34,124 nt of DNA from an uncultured Bacteroidales bacterium (GTDB taxonomy: Bacteria; Bacteroidota; Bacteroidia; Bacteroidales; UBA932), in NCBI GenBank assembly GCA_947302825.1, contig CAMYWP010000006.1, positions 1 to 34,124 of the forward strand. Direction: 5' to 3'. The notes under the pieces are model-generated. The model searched no databases. It worked only from the letters and a program-made list of their open reading frames with translations, and was not told where the DNA came from. Made by a program: the position numbers and the translations under genes. Below are positions 19,354 through 28,952 of the stretch, piece by piece; the first letter of the stretch is position 1, and each line of letters opens with the position of its first letter.

Positions 19354-20487
19354 ATGAATACGAAACCTAACCTGGAAATCGTCCCCGTTAGCGGGCGAAA
19401 GATGCTCAAACAGTTTATCCGTTTTCCGCTGGACCTGTACAAAGGCTGCGAAAACTGGGTGCCTGCCTTCGAAGACGACGAATTCAAAGCCCTGGGCCCC
19501 GACAATCCCTCCCTCTCTTTCTGTGAACGGGAACTGTATCTTGCCCTGCAAGACGGTAAGATCGTAGGTCGCGTAGCCGCCATCATCAATAAGAAGGCCA
19601 ACGAAAAGTGGCAGGAGAATACCGTCCGCTTCGGCTGGATCGATTTCATTGAGGATTTCGAGGTGGCCAAGGCTCTTATCGACACCGTGGTGGAATGGGG
19701 CCGCGCCCGGGGCGCCGTGAAAATCAAGGGCCCCCTGGGTTTCACCGACATGGACCGCGAAGGCCTGCTGGTGGAAGGTTTCGAGAAGGAAAGCCCCTTC
19801 ACCGTCATCTATAACTATCCGTATTATCCGGAATACCTGGAGCGGCTGGGCTTTACCAAGGACGTGGACTGGACCCAGCGCGTGATTGACCTGCCGGACC
19901 ACCTGCCGCCCATGATGCAATACGCCGATTTAGTGGAAAACCGCTACGGCGTGCACCTTTATCGGCCCCCTCATTTCAAACAGATGGTGCGCCGGGGCCG
20001 CGAAATGTTCGATGTGCTCAACACTGCCTTCGCCGGCCTGTACGAGTATTCCAAACTCACCGAAGAACAGATCGACGGCTATGTGAAGCAGTATGCCCCC
20101 GTGCTCAACAAAGACCTGGTGGCCTTTGTGGTGAACGATAAAGATCAGCTGGTGGGCTTCACGGTAACGGCTCCGCATATATCGGCCGCCGTGCGCAAGG
20201 CCAAGGGCCGGATCCTCCCCTTCGGTTGGATCCACCTGCTGCCCGCCCTTTTCTCCAAGAAGACCGAAACGGTGGAGGCGCTGCTCATAGGCGTACTGCC
20301 GGAATACCAGGCCAAGGGTGCCGCCCTGCTCATGTTCAAGTACTTACATGAGAATTATCTCCGACTGGGGATCAAGCACATGCTCTTGAATCCCCAGTTG
20401 GAAGACAATCACAAAGTTCAGACCCTGTTCGGCGACTACGACCCCAAACCCTACCAGCGCCGCCGCAGCTACGTGAAAGAAATTTAA
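19354..20487 (+). CDS. GNAT-like N-acetyltransferase superfamily protein
   Basis: Start chosen at MNTKPNLEIVPVSGRKMLKQFIRFPLDLYKGCENWVPAFEDDE; C-terminal LLIGVLPEYQAKGAALLMFKYLHENYLRLGIKHMLLNPQLEDN. Confidence 0.65.
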   Translation: MNTKPNLEIVPVSGRKMLKQFIRFPLDLYKGCENWVPAFEDDEFKALGPDNPSLSFCERELYLALQDGKIVGRVAAIINKKANEKWQENTVRFGWIDFIEDFEVAKALIDTVVEWGRARGAVKIKGPLGFTDMDREGLLVEGFEKESPFTVIYNYPYYPEYLERLGFTKDVDWTQRVIDLPDHLPPMMQYADLVENRYGVHLYRPPHFKQMVRRGREMFDVLNTAFAGLYEYSKLTEEQIDGYVKQYAPVLNKDLVAFVVNDKDQLVGFTVTAPHISAAVRKAKGRILPFGWIHLLPALFSKKTETVEALLIGVLPEYQAKGAALLMFKYLHENYLRLGIKHMLLNPQLEDNHKVQTLFGDYDPKPYQRRRSYVKEI

Positions 20488-20591
20488 TGGCAGCCAAGTC
20501 GCTGACCGTGAAGCAATTACAAATAGTAATCGTTCAAAATTTGAACGATTACTATTTGTAATGTGCTGACTGACAGGTGGTTACTTGCCAG
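20487..20591. repeat. 105-bp palindromic element, copy C
   Basis: ATGGCAGCCAA...TTACTTGCCAG; 49-7-49 with centre AAAATTT. Core TTACAAATAGTAATCGTTC/GAACGATTACTATTTGTAA. Overlaps the last base of the GNAT stop and the last 11 nt of ACP. Confidence 0.88.
20517..20561. terminator. Candidate bidirectional terminator (core of copy C)
   Basis: Perfect 22-bp inverted repeat with 1-nt centre between convergent genes. Confidence 0.55.
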
Positions 20592-20826
20592 AAGCGGCCA
20601 TGACGGCGTCGCAGACTTCGCCCACGGTGGTGGGGGCAGCGGCGCCTTCGGGGAAACGCATCTTGAACCTTTCCTCTACGGCCAGGGCAAGCAGGAGCAT
20701 GGACAGGGAATCGATACCCAAATCCTTCACCAATTCTGACTGGAAATTGGTCTGACTAAGGTCCGCATTAGGACGGATCACGGAAAGGACGTCTTTCAGT
20801 CCTTCAAAAACTTCTTCCCGGGTCAT
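20581..20826 (-). CDS. Acyl carrier protein
   Basis: 81 aa with phosphopantetheine site DLGIDSLSMLLL. Confidence 0.88.
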   Translation of the reverse strand: MTREEVFEGLKDVLSVIRPNADLSQTNFQSELVKDLGIDSLSMLLLALAVEERFKMRFPEGAAAPTTVGEVCDAVMAASGK

Positions 20827-22310
20827 ACGCGCGCCACTTTCATACTGCCGGTGCGCTTGAAGTCTTCCGTGCGCACGGTCACTTTGATAATCCGGTGCGT
20901 GGAAGGCAGCGTGGCGTTGATCTTGGCCACAAGCGCATTCATATAGGCCTGAACTTCCTCGAAAGGTTTGCCCTCGAAGGCAGGCATGAAGGGCAGAATC
21001 TCCACGGCAATTACCTGCTGGCCGTTGAGTTCATCTTCCTTCACCATGGCGTCGCGGACGCAAGGATCTGCGTAGAAGGGCTCTTCCAGGGCCTCCGGGC
21101 TCACATTTTCGCCGTTGGCCAAAATGATGAGGTTCTTGATACGGCCGGTGATGTACAGGAAGCCGTCTTCGTCGAAGCGGCAGAGGTCGCCGGTGCGGAG
21201 CCAGCCGTCAGGGGTGAGAACCTCGGCCGTCTTTTCGGGATCCTTATAGTAACCGGAGAAGACGTTGTCGCCCTTTACCCACAGTTCGCCGTCCACGATC
21301 TTGGTCTCCTGGCCGGGATAAATCTTGCCGATGGAAGTGGGATGCGTAACGGCATCGGCATTGGCCGATGTGAGGTTGGCGGTTTCCGTGAGGCCGTAGC
21401 CGAAGCAGAAGGTCACGCCCATCTTGGTGAAGATCTCCGTGAGACGCGGCGGCACGTTGGCAGCGCCGGAGATGATCATCTTGAGACTGCCCAGGAACTG
21501 CGGGCCGTACATCTTGCAAAGGCCGGCCAGAATATCGCAGATACCGGGCACGATGACCAGGAGGGTGGGCCGGATCACAGGCAGTTTGCCGATGGTGGCC
21601 TTCATATCCTCGCAGGTGAACATCAGGTTACCGGAGTAGAAGCAGCCGCAAAGGCCGGCGATGGCACCGAACACGTGGCTGAGCGGCAGCAGGGCGATAT
21701 AGCGGTGCACGCCGATGATGGGACCGGGTTTGAAGATGGTATTGTAGTTGCCGCGCATGAGGGCACGGTGGCTCAGGACGGCGCCCTTAGGCTGACCGGT
21801 GGTACCGCCGGTGAAAAAGATGGCGGCGGTGCTGTCCGGATTGATATCGGCCGAAGGAACGCCCTTTTCCGCGATGGAAGCGGCGGGAAGCACCTTCACG
21901 CCCTGCAGCTTGGTGGTCATGGGCATGAATTCCTCACGCACGAAAATGGCGGCGATGTCAAACTTCATGCAGGAGCCGATCACAGCCATTTCCGGCAGCA
22001 TGGCCGGAAGGTTCATAACCACATAACCGGCCGATGTCACTGCCAGGTAAAGCTCAATGGCATCCTGGCTGTTGCGGTCCCAGATGGCGATGTGGGCGCC
22101 CTTGGGCAGGCCCAGGCCTTCGATGAAAGCACGGCGGCGGGCCACACGCTCACCCAGTTCCTTGTAAGTAATGGTGTCGACCTGGTTGCTCAGGGCCGGT
22201 TTATCGGCGTATTCTTTGGTGAACCAGTCTACGAATTGTCCCATGGTGGGAAGATACGGTAAGCGCTCGTATTCTTCCTTCGGGAGCAGGTCTACGAAGT
22301 AATTGGACAT
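20823..22310 (-). CDS. AMP-binding acyl-CoA/acyl-ACP ligase
   Basis: AAIFFTGGTTGQPKGAVLSHRALM, GYGLTETANLT, GWLRTGDLCRFDEDGFLYITGR motifs; ATGA overlap with ACP. Confidence 0.9.
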   Translation of the reverse strand: MSNYFVDLLPKEEYERLPYLPTMGQFVDWFTKEYADKPALSNQVDTITYKELGERVARRRAFIEGLGLPKGAHIAIWDRNSQDAIELYLAVTSAGYVVMNLPAMLPEMAVIGSCMKFDIAAIFVREEFMPMTTKLQGVKVLPAASIAEKGVPSADINPDSTAAIFFTGGTTGQPKGAVLSHRALMRGNYNTIFKPGPIIGVHRYIALLPLSHVFGAIAGLCGCFYSGNLMFTCEDMKATIGKLPVIRPTLLVIVPGICDILAGLCKMYGPQFLGSLKMIISGAANVPPRLTEIFTKMGVTFCFGYGLTETANLTSANADAVTHPTSIGKIYPGQETKIVDGELWVKGDNVFSGYYKDPEKTAEVLTPDGWLRTGDLCRFDEDGFLYITGRIKNLIILANGENVSPEALEEPFYADPCVRDAMVKEDELNGQQVIAVEILPFMPAFEGKPFEEVQAYMNALVAKINATLPSTHRIIKVTVRTEDFKRTGSMKVARV

Positions 22311-22343
22311 ATCTTTTTAGGTTAAAGTTTTAGCCTTAGGTTA

Positions 22344-22351
22344 CAAATATA
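22344..22351 (-). promoter_or_regulatory. Putative -7 box TATATTTG for the ligase-ACP operon
   Basis: CAAATATA on +, 33 nt upstream of the ATG at 22310. Confidence 0.4.
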
Positions 22352-22352
22352 A

Positions 22353-23051
22353 TCATTTTTCCCCAACAAACATACGGCAGAGGCCCATACTGAGCGAGCG
22401 CTGCCGCACTCCGGAGAAACCGGCCGCCCGCATCAGGGCGCAGAACTGCGCCGGCGGCGGGAAGGCCTGGACGGAAGCCGGCAGGTAGCGGTAGGCATCC
22501 TTGTTCCCGGATATCAGACCGCCCACCCAGGGAAGAATATGCTGGAAATAAATGTTATAGAGCCTGCGCAAATGAAGGTTCTCCGGCAGGGACAGCTCCA
22601 GGATCACGGCCTTTCCGCCCGGCTTCAAAACCCGGTAAAACTCATTCAGACCCAGTTCCTTATGCTCGAAATTCCGGATGCCGAAAGCGCAGAAAACCCG
22701 GTGGAAACTGCCTTCTTCAAACGGCATGTTTTCCCCATCGGCCACCTGAAGGCGGATACGGTCGTGCACGCCCTCGTGGGCGGCCTTGCGCATCACCAGG
22801 GCCATCATGCCTTCGGAGATGTCCACTCCCGTTACCCGAGAACCGGAACCGGCCGCCTGGGCAATGGCAATGGTGCTGTCCCCTGTCCCGCAGGCCACGT
22901 CCAGTATTTGCTGCGAAGTACCGTCAACAATCTCTTTCAGCGCCCGTTTGCGCCAAATCTTGTCCACATCCAGGGACATCAGGTGGTTCAGACGGTCGTA
23001 CGACGGCGCGATGTCGTCGAACATCTGCTGGATTTTCTCTTTCTTAGGCAT
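22353..23051 (-). CDS. ubiE: Demethylmenaquinone methyltransferase
   Basis: FDDIAPSYDRLNHLMSLDVDKIWRKRALKEI, ILDVACGTGDSTIAIA, FGIRNFEHKELGLNEFYRVLKPGG (UbiE/MenG signatures). Confidence 0.93.
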   Translation of the reverse strand: MPKKEKIQQMFDDIAPSYDRLNHLMSLDVDKIWRKRALKEIVDGTSQQILDVACGTGDSTIAIAQAAGSGSRVTGVDISEGMMALVMRKAAHEGVHDRIRLQVADGENMPFEEGSFHRVFCAFGIRNFEHKELGLNEFYRVLKPGGKAVILELSLPENLHLRRLYNIYFQHILPWVGGLISGNKDAYRYLPASVQAFPPPAQFCALMRAAGFSGVRQRSLSMGLCRMFVGEK

Positions 23052-23293
23052 TAGGGAACGGGGTCATAACCGGAGCCGCCCCAGGGATGGCAACGGAGCA
23101 GGCGGCGAACGGTAAGGTAAAGCCCTTTGAACGGGCCGTACTTCCGGAAAGCCTCCAGGGCATATTGGGAACAAGTAGGGGTAAAACGGCAGCTGGGCGG
23201 CGTGAACGGGCTGATGCACAGCTGGTAGAACTTGATCAGCACCACAAAGGGAAAAATCAGAATGGATTTGAGCGTGTCTTGGAATTTACTCAT
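23051..23293 (-). CDS. yidD: Membrane protein insertion efficiency factor
   Basis: [62 protein letters not shown]. Confidence 0.95.
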   Translation of the reverse strand: MSKFQDTLKSILIFPFVVLIKFYQLCISPFTPPSCRFTPTCSQYALEAFRKYGPFKGLYLTVRRLLRCHPWGGSGYDPVP

Positions 23294-23658
23294 ATCTGAC
23301 TTTGCGCAACACGTGCAGAGACGGCCGAAAGGGCCGCCGTTATATCGGTATAGATTGTTTCGTAGGGCAGGACCTCGGTGGAGGTGTATAGGAACAGGAT
23401 GTCTACGGGAGGGCCCAGGAGTTCTTTCTGGCGGCGGTAGGCCTCGCGGATACGGCGTTTGAGCAGATTGCGCTTGACGGCGCGCTTGAAATGGCGTTTG
23501 GGAACCGACACCACAATGCGGGCAGGACCTTTATCGGCCCGAATCAAATACTTGCAGCGGATGCAGCCGGCGCTGAACGTCTTCCCGGTCTCGAACAGGG
23601 CGGCCACGGCAGTTTTGCCGCAGAGGTGTTCGGACTTGGGAAGCGTATTGTCCATCAT
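23290..23658 (-). CDS. rnpA: Ribonuclease P protein component
   Basis: [30 protein letters not shown] (RNR box); adjacent to yidD. Confidence 0.92.
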   Translation of the reverse strand: MMDNTLPKSEHLCGKTAVAALFETGKTFSAGCIRCKYLIRADKGPARIVVSVPKRHFKRAVKRNLLKRRIREAYRRQKELLGPPVDILFLYTSTEVLPYETIYTDITAALSAVSARVAQSQI

Positions 23659-24398
23659 TGTAAACCCTTCAGATACAATTCAATGGCCGATGCCACGGAA
23701 GGAGCCTCGGGAGACGGGGCCTTTACATCGATCCGCAGGCCGGCCTCCTCCATGGCCCGCACGATGGAGCGGCCGTAGGAGACCATCTTGATCTCGCCCT
23801 GCTGAAAATCCGGGAAGTTTTCCTGGAGGGATTTAACATCGGCCGGATTGTAGAAGACAATCATGTCGTAGGAAGCCAGATCCAACTCCTTGAGATCCTG
23901 GCTCACGGACTTCACGAAGACGCCGGTGGTATACTGCAGGTGATTGGCCTGGAACAGGGAGGTGAGGGCATCGGATGAAGAGGAATCCGACATGGCGATA
24001 AGGAAATTCTCCCCCTTATGCTTGGGGCCGATGAGGGCCACTACGCTTTCCGGGGTGCCGGTGCCGTAAAAAATCTTCCGCTTGCGGTACACGATATGCT
24101 TCTGCAGGTACATGGCCACGGCTTCCGTGGTGCAGAAGTACTTCATGGTCTCGGGAATCTTGGCGCGCAGTTCCTCGGCCAGGGAGAAGAAGGCGTCGAT
24201 GGTGTGGCGGGAAGAGAATACAATGGCCGTATAATCCAGGACATTGATGCGCTGGGCGCGGAATTCTCTGGAGCTGAGGGGTTCTATCTTGAAAAAGGGA
24301 CGGAAGTCAAAGGTCACGCCAAACTTCTCGCTTACAGCCTCATACTGCGTGAGAACGCGGGGAGCGTTCTGGGAAACCAGGATCTTCTTGATGTTCAT
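23655..24398 (-). CDS. hemD: Uroporphyrinogen-III synthase
   Basis: 247 aa HemD-like: DYTAIVFSSRHTIDAFF..., FYNPADVKSLQENF, conserved rnpA-hemD neighbourhood. Confidence 0.8.
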   Translation of the reverse strand: MNIKKILVSQNAPRVLTQYEAVSEKFGVTFDFRPFFKIEPLSSREFRAQRINVLDYTAIVFSSRHTIDAFFSLAEELRAKIPETMKYFCTTEAVAMYLQKHIVYRKRKIFYGTGTPESVVALIGPKHKGENFLIAMSDSSSSDALTSLFQANHLQYTTGVFVKSVSQDLKELDLASYDMIVFYNPADVKSLQENFPDFQQGEIKMVSYGRSIVRAMEEAGLRIDVKAPSPEAPSVASAIELYLKGLQ

Positions 24399-24416
24399 TT
24401 TATTCGCTTCTCTACA

Positions 24417-25034
24417 CTACAAAAGGACTGCCGACAGCACCAACAGCGATGTGGGCAAAAATTCCAGGCCGCAAAGGTACAAAAAAGTTCTCAAAGGATT
24501 GCAAGACATGGAAAGAATTTGTGCCTTCCGAAGCAAAAAAACTGCATAGACAGCGATGGTCTCGATATATATGAAACGTCTGATTGTTAAATCGTTGCAA
24601 TGAACAAGCGCCAAAACGCCCACGGTGACCAGCAAGAGCAGCATGAGCAGGATGAAGTAGGTGTAACCTGCCCTGTGTGCGAGCCGATAAAAGTCAAAGC
24701 GGCGACGGGGTTTCAGCAACACGTACAGCAACAGCCGCAGCATAAGATAGGCCATCAGTACGCCCAGCAAGGACAGCATGTACAGATTGGGCGACAGGTT
24801 CTGCAGGAATATCGGATCATAGAGCCGATAACGGTACATGAGCAGGACGGCCGGAAGAAGCAGGGTGAGGGCCAGGATGTTGCGGTCGGTGCTGACGCGG
24901 ACGCTGCTTTCCAGGACGGCGCTCCCGCGGGTGCGCAGGAAACTGTCGGCCAGATAAGGGAAGAACAGCAGGAAGCGCTTGAGCATGGTCACCTCCAGCA
25001 GCACACTTACAATCACCAGGACATTGAACAGCAT
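24417..25034 (-). CDS. DUF4271-type membrane protein
   Basis: 205 aa multi-TM protein, upstream of hemD as is common in Bacteroidales. Confidence 0.65.
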   Translation of the reverse strand: MLFNVLVIVSVLLEVTMLKRFLLFFPYLADSFLRTRGSAVLESSVRVSTDRNILALTLLLPAVLLMYRYRLYDPIFLQNLSPNLYMLSLLGVLMAYLMLRLLLYVLLKPRRRFDFYRLAHRAGYTYFILLMLLLLVTVGVLALVHCNDLTIRRFIYIETIAVYAVFLLRKAQILSMSCNPLRTFLYLCGLEFLPTSLLVLSAVLL

Positions 25035-25035
25035 C

Positions 25036-25374
25036 TCAATTACCGCGTTTTGCGTTGTATCCCAGGGCCTTAAGCAGTTCTACCACTTTATCGCGGAAAT
25101 CGCCCTGGATGGTGATTTCCCCGTCCTTGGCACTACCGCCCACACCCAATTTGGTCTTGAGCTGCCGACCCAGTTCCTTGAGATCATCGGCCTTGCCCAC
25201 AAAGCCGCTCACCAGGGTGACCTGCTTGCCGCCCCGGTTGCGCCGGTCGATGCCTACCACCAGTCGCTGCTTCCCGGGCGGGAGCGTTTCGGGCTCCTCT
25301 TCCCGGGAAGTAGTGTACTGGAAGTCGGGGTTGGTGGAGAACACCACGCCCAATCGGTCTTTCCAATCGTTCAT
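25036..25374 (-). CDS. SUI1/YciH family translation initiation factor-like protein
   Basis: RRNRGGKQVTLVSGFVG...LKTKLGVGGSAKDGEITIQGDFRDKVVELLKALGY; start chosen at MNDWKD. Confidence 0.9.
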   Translation of the reverse strand: MNDWKDRLGVVFSTNPDFQYTTSREEEPETLPPGKQRLVVGIDRRNRGGKQVTLVSGFVGKADDLKELGRQLKTKLGVGGSAKDGEITIQGDFRDKVVELLKALGYNAKRGN

Positions 25375-25378
25375 GGGC

Positions 25379-27808
25379 TTATTGGCCACGGCCGGCGGCA
25401 TTTACCAGCGTCCGGAGATGGGCGTTGAGGGTGTCGTTGGCCTCCAGGCTCTCCAGGGTGCAGTGCATGCGGTAGCGCCAGTAATAGCGGGGAATGGCAG
25501 GAACGTTGATGCGCTCGTCCACCGGATGGCCGCCATAGCGTACCTCACCGTCGGTGGCCAGCCAGTCCTGCAGGGGCAGGATGGCCAGCATGGCCGGCGA
25601 TTTCATATGCTGGGCCACGATGAGATCGGCCACCCAAGGTTCGCAGAAGTACGGGGCATCGCCTTCGCAGCCCAGGATCTCGTTGTAGTATCGCTGGGTG
25701 AGGGCACGGTCTTCCTCCCACCAGGCGCGCAGCGGTGAAGTGTCGTGCGTACCGGTGGCGCAGACGCTCCAGTAAGGATAGCGTTCCGGATGGCCGAAAG
25801 CATCCTTCGGATCCTTGGGCATGCGCTGGATTTCCAAGGACAGGATGTTCAGCTCATCCATCACGGAGGCCACGCAATTGGGAATCATGCCCAGGTCTTC
25901 GCCGCAAGACAACATGCCCGTGGAACGCAGCAGGGCCGGGAGTTTTTGCATGGCGCTGTTGCGCCAGAAGTCATCGTGCCGACGCCAGAAGAATTCCTCC
26001 GAAAGCTGATTATAGCGATATTGCAGTTCCGGGGAAAGGGCGGCGTAATGGGCCGTCAGGTTGCCGGAAATACGCGGGTGCCACCAGCCGGGACGACGCG
26101 GATCCTCCACAAAGAGCACATCCGTGCCAACGCCCGCGTGCGGGTCGAATCCCTGCCTGCGCAGTTCATCTTCCGGATACGGCAAAGCGGGGCTGAAATG
26201 GCCCATGAGGCCGCTTTTGTACGGGATGGGTATTTCCCAGATACGGAAGAAACCCAGTATATGGTCGATGCGGAAGGCGTCGAAGTATTGGGACATCTTA
26301 CCCATGCGGGCCTTCCACCAGGCATAACCGTCTTTGGCCATCTCTTCCCAGTTGTAGGTGGGGAAGCCCCAGTTCTGGCCGTCTGCGGCAAAAGCATCCG
26401 GCGGTGCACCGGCCTGGCTGTCCATGTGGAACAGGTTCGGGAACTGCCAGGCATCGGCACTGGAGCGGCTGACGCCGATGGGAAGGTCTCCCTTAAGCGC
26501 CACACCATGCAGATGGGCATACTCCACGGCCTCCCGGAGCTGGACATCCAGCAGGTACTGCACGTAGCAGTAGAAGCCCACTTCTTTCTCATGTTCCGTG
26601 GCAAAAGCCTGTACCTTTTTGGGCTGGTAGGTACTCAGTTGTTTCCACTCGCTGAAATTGGGCGTTCCGTAAATGTCTCTGAGCACGCAGAAAACGGCAT
26701 AGGGCAGCAGCCAGGAATTGGCCTGCACAAAGTCCTGGTACTCTTTGGATGCCAGGACTGCCTTGCCTTTAGCGCCCTCGTAAAGCTTATGGAGCATCTC
26801 CATTTTGGTGCCGTTCACAGCTTCGTAGTCTACGGTGGGGAGAGATTCCAATTGGGCCTTCATGGCCTTGTAGGAGGCATCCTGACGTACACCGGCTGAA
26901 GGCAGGTGGATGAACTGCGGATGCAGGGCGAAGGAACTCACCGCATTGTACGGGTAGGAATCCTGCCAGCTGCGAGTCATGGTGGTATCGTTGATGGGCA
27001 GCAGCTGGATCACGTTCTGGCCGGCCTTGACGGCCCAGTCCACCAGGTGTTTGATGTCGTTGAATTCGCCCACGCCGAAGCTGTCCTTTGTCCGGAGGGA
27101 GAACACGGGAACGGCAATGCCGGCGCCGCGCCAGGGTTTCGTGGGGAATTTGGGCTCCAGATCGGCGATGATGATCTGGGTATCTTTCGGGGGCAGTTCA
27201 CCGAAGAAATGGTTGGGGCCTTCTTCCCAGTGGCGGATTTCCTTGGTTTTGCTGTCCACGATCACGAACTTGTATTCCATGGGTTCCTTCACGTCCAGGG
27301 TGATGAACCACCAGGGGAAGGCTTCGTCGCCCATGAGCGTGACTTTCTTCCAGTCGCCCAGCAGTTTGCCGGAACCCACGATGCCCACGGATTCGTCGGT
27401 GCGCACTTCCGGGACGGCCACGCGGATACACACGTTGCCCAGGTCCGGATTCAGGCTCTGGGGATAACGGAACGACATGCCGGAAGGACGGCGGAAAATG
27501 ACATCGCTGAAGGCCGATGCATAGAAGGCCGAATTGGAGGGCCGGGAACTCCAGCGGGAACGCACGATGATGTTCTTCTGGGCAGCCGGCGCCTTGAAAT
27601 GGTGGGTGCGCCATTCGCGCTTGACCACTTTCCCGTCGCGGATTACCTCGAAGGTGAATTCGTCGCCGTGGTGAAGGTCCTTGCCGGTGAGCAGGATCTG
27701 CCAAAGGCCGCCAAAAGAATAATTCATGAGGATGGAACGCTTGCCGATGCGAAGCTGTACGCTTTCTCCCCAAGCAGTATGATACTGAAGTTGGATGTTG
27801 ATGGTCAT
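25379..27808 (-). CDS. malQ: 4-alpha-glucanotransferase with N-terminal CBM20-like domains
   Basis: GAGIAVPVFSLRTKDSFGVGEFNDIKHLVDWA, LPIGVSRSSADAW, FRIDHILGFFRIWEIP, ATGTHDTSPLRAWWEED; start chosen at MTINIQLQYHTAWGES. Confidence 0.9.
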   Translation of the reverse strand: MTINIQLQYHTAWGESVQLRIGKRSILMNYSFGGLWQILLTGKDLHHGDEFTFEVIRDGKVVKREWRTHHFKAPAAQKNIIVRSRWSSRPSNSAFYASAFSDVIFRRPSGMSFRYPQSLNPDLGNVCIRVAVPEVRTDESVGIVGSGKLLGDWKKVTLMGDEAFPWWFITLDVKEPMEYKFVIVDSKTKEIRHWEEGPNHFFGELPPKDTQIIIADLEPKFPTKPWRGAGIAVPVFSLRTKDSFGVGEFNDIKHLVDWAVKAGQNVIQLLPINDTTMTRSWQDSYPYNAVSSFALHPQFIHLPSAGVRQDASYKAMKAQLESLPTVDYEAVNGTKMEMLHKLYEGAKGKAVLASKEYQDFVQANSWLLPYAVFCVLRDIYGTPNFSEWKQLSTYQPKKVQAFATEHEKEVGFYCYVQYLLDVQLREAVEYAHLHGVALKGDLPIGVSRSSADAWQFPNLFHMDSQAGAPPDAFAADGQNWGFPTYNWEEMAKDGYAWWKARMGKMSQYFDAFRIDHILGFFRIWEIPIPYKSGLMGHFSPALPYPEDELRRQGFDPHAGVGTDVLFVEDPRRPGWWHPRISGNLTAHYAALSPELQYRYNQLSEEFFWRRHDDFWRNSAMQKLPALLRSTGMLSCGEDLGMIPNCVASVMDELNILSLEIQRMPKDPKDAFGHPERYPYWSVCATGTHDTSPLRAWWEEDRALTQRYYNEILGCEGDAPYFCEPWVADLIVAQHMKSPAMLAILPLQDWLATDGEVRYGGHPVDERINVPAIPRYYWRYRMHCTLESLEANDTLNAHLRTLVNAAGRGQ

Positions 27809-27837
27809 AGTTTTGGTGTCGCTTTTACGATGGTTAG

Positions 27838-27845
27838 CAAAGGTA
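27838..27845 (-). promoter_or_regulatory. Putative -7 box TACCTTTG for malQ
   Basis: CAAAGGTA on +, about 29 nt upstream of the ATG at 27808. Confidence 0.4.
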
Positions 27846-27928
27846 GTGTTTTCCGTGCGCGCGGGCAAGGCAAGCCCCCAGGATTTGCTCCGAACTGCAC
27901 AGATATTGCGACGAATGAACAAATTGTG

Positions 27929-27936
27929 TATTTTTG
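27929..27936 (+). promoter_or_regulatory. Putative -7 box TATTTTTG for rsgA
   Basis: Matches TAnnTTTG, 19 nt before the ATG at 27956. Confidence 0.4.
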
Positions 27937-27955
27937 CAGGGAAATCTTTCTACTG

Positions 27956-28882
27956 ATGAAAACGGGAGAAGCCACAGTGGTCAAGAACGCCGGCAGCCAT
28001 TATCTGCTGGCGGAGTTGCCTGATTGGGAGCTGTTCCCGGCCGTGCTACGCGGCAAGCTGCGCCTGAAAGCCAGCGAAATCACCAACCCCATTGCCGTAG
28101 GAGACAAGGTAAAGTATGAGGCCGATGATGACGGCACTGTCATTACCGAGATACTCCCCCGCCGCAACTATGTGATCCGCCGCAGCACCAACCTGTCGCG
28201 CCAGGCGCATATCATAGCCGCCAATGTGGACAGGGCCTATGTTGTGGTTTCCCTCTACTTCCCTCAGGTGAAACTGCCGTTCCTGGACCGGATCCTGGTC
28301 ACCTGCGAGCTGTACGGCATCCCGGCCACCATCGTGCTCACCAAGACCGACCTCTACCGTTCGCTGGCTCCGGAGGAACTGGAGCACTTCCGCGCCATCT
28401 ACGAGGGCGCCGGCTATCCCGTGCTGGAAACCTCCGTGGTGGAAGGATTGGGAATCGATGAGCTCCGGGAGGCCTGCCAGGGCCGCGTGAACCTGTTTTC
28501 CGGCGAATCGGGCGTGGGGAAATCTTCCCTCATCAAGGCGCTGGACCCTTCGCTGGACCCTAAGATCGGCGAAATCTCCCTGGCTCACCTGCAGGGAAAA
28601 CATACCACTTCGCTGTACGAGATGTACCCCCTGGCTTCGGGAGGCTATGTGATTGACTCTCCGGGCATCCGGGGCTTCGGCCTGGTGGATGTGGAGAAAG
28701 AGGAGATTGCACGCTATTTCCCGGAAATGCTTAAGTTATCGGCCCACTGCCGCTTCACCCCCTGTACCCATACCCACGAACCCGGCTGCGCAGTGAAGGA
28801 GGCCGTAGACGAAGGTCTCCTGGCCCCGGAGCGCTACAACTCCTACCTGGGCATGCTGGAAGAAGACAAGAAGTTCCGATAG
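27956..28882 (+). CDS. rsgA: Ribosome small subunit-dependent GTPase A
   Basis: Circularly permuted GTPase: LTKTDL (G4), SGESGVGKSSLIKAL (G1), DSPGIRGFG (G3), CRFTPCTHTHEPGCAV zinc motif; start at MKTGEATVV. Confidence 0.93.
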   Translation: MKTGEATVVKNAGSHYLLAELPDWELFPAVLRGKLRLKASEITNPIAVGDKVKYEADDDGTVITEILPRRNYVIRRSTNLSRQAHIIAANVDRAYVVVSLYFPQVKLPFLDRILVTCELYGIPATIVLTKTDLYRSLAPEELEHFRAIYEGAGYPVLETSVVEGLGIDELREACQGRVNLFSGESGVGKSSLIKALDPSLDPKIGEISLAHLQGKHTTSLYEMYPLASGGYVIDSPGIRGFGLVDVEKEEIARYFPEMLKLSAHCRFTPCTHTHEPGCAVKEAVDEGLLAPERYNSYLGMLEEDKKFR

Positions 28883-28883
28883 G

Positions 28884-28950
28884 AGATCCTCACGTCGCTT
28901 TCGGCTCCTCAGGATGACAGTGTTGTCATTCTGAACGAAGTGAAGAATCT
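28884..28950. repeat. Inverted pair of GTCATCCTGAGGAGC-type repeats
   Basis: AGATCCTCACGTCGCTTTCGGCTCCTCAGGATGACA then TTGTCATTCTGAACGAAGTGAAGAATCT; fills the rsgA-MATE intergenic gap. Confidence 0.72.
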
Positions 28951-28952
28951 GT

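Noticed and set aside
25355-25376. CCAATCGTTCAT resembling the element core
   Set aside because: Lies at the start of the SUI1-family gene; no palindromic partner arm or tips.
27871-27900. Possible further copy of the 33-bp MATE repeat (CAGGATTTGCTCCGAACTGCAC)
   Set aside because: Only a short, weak match to ATTTGCTCC; likely chance.
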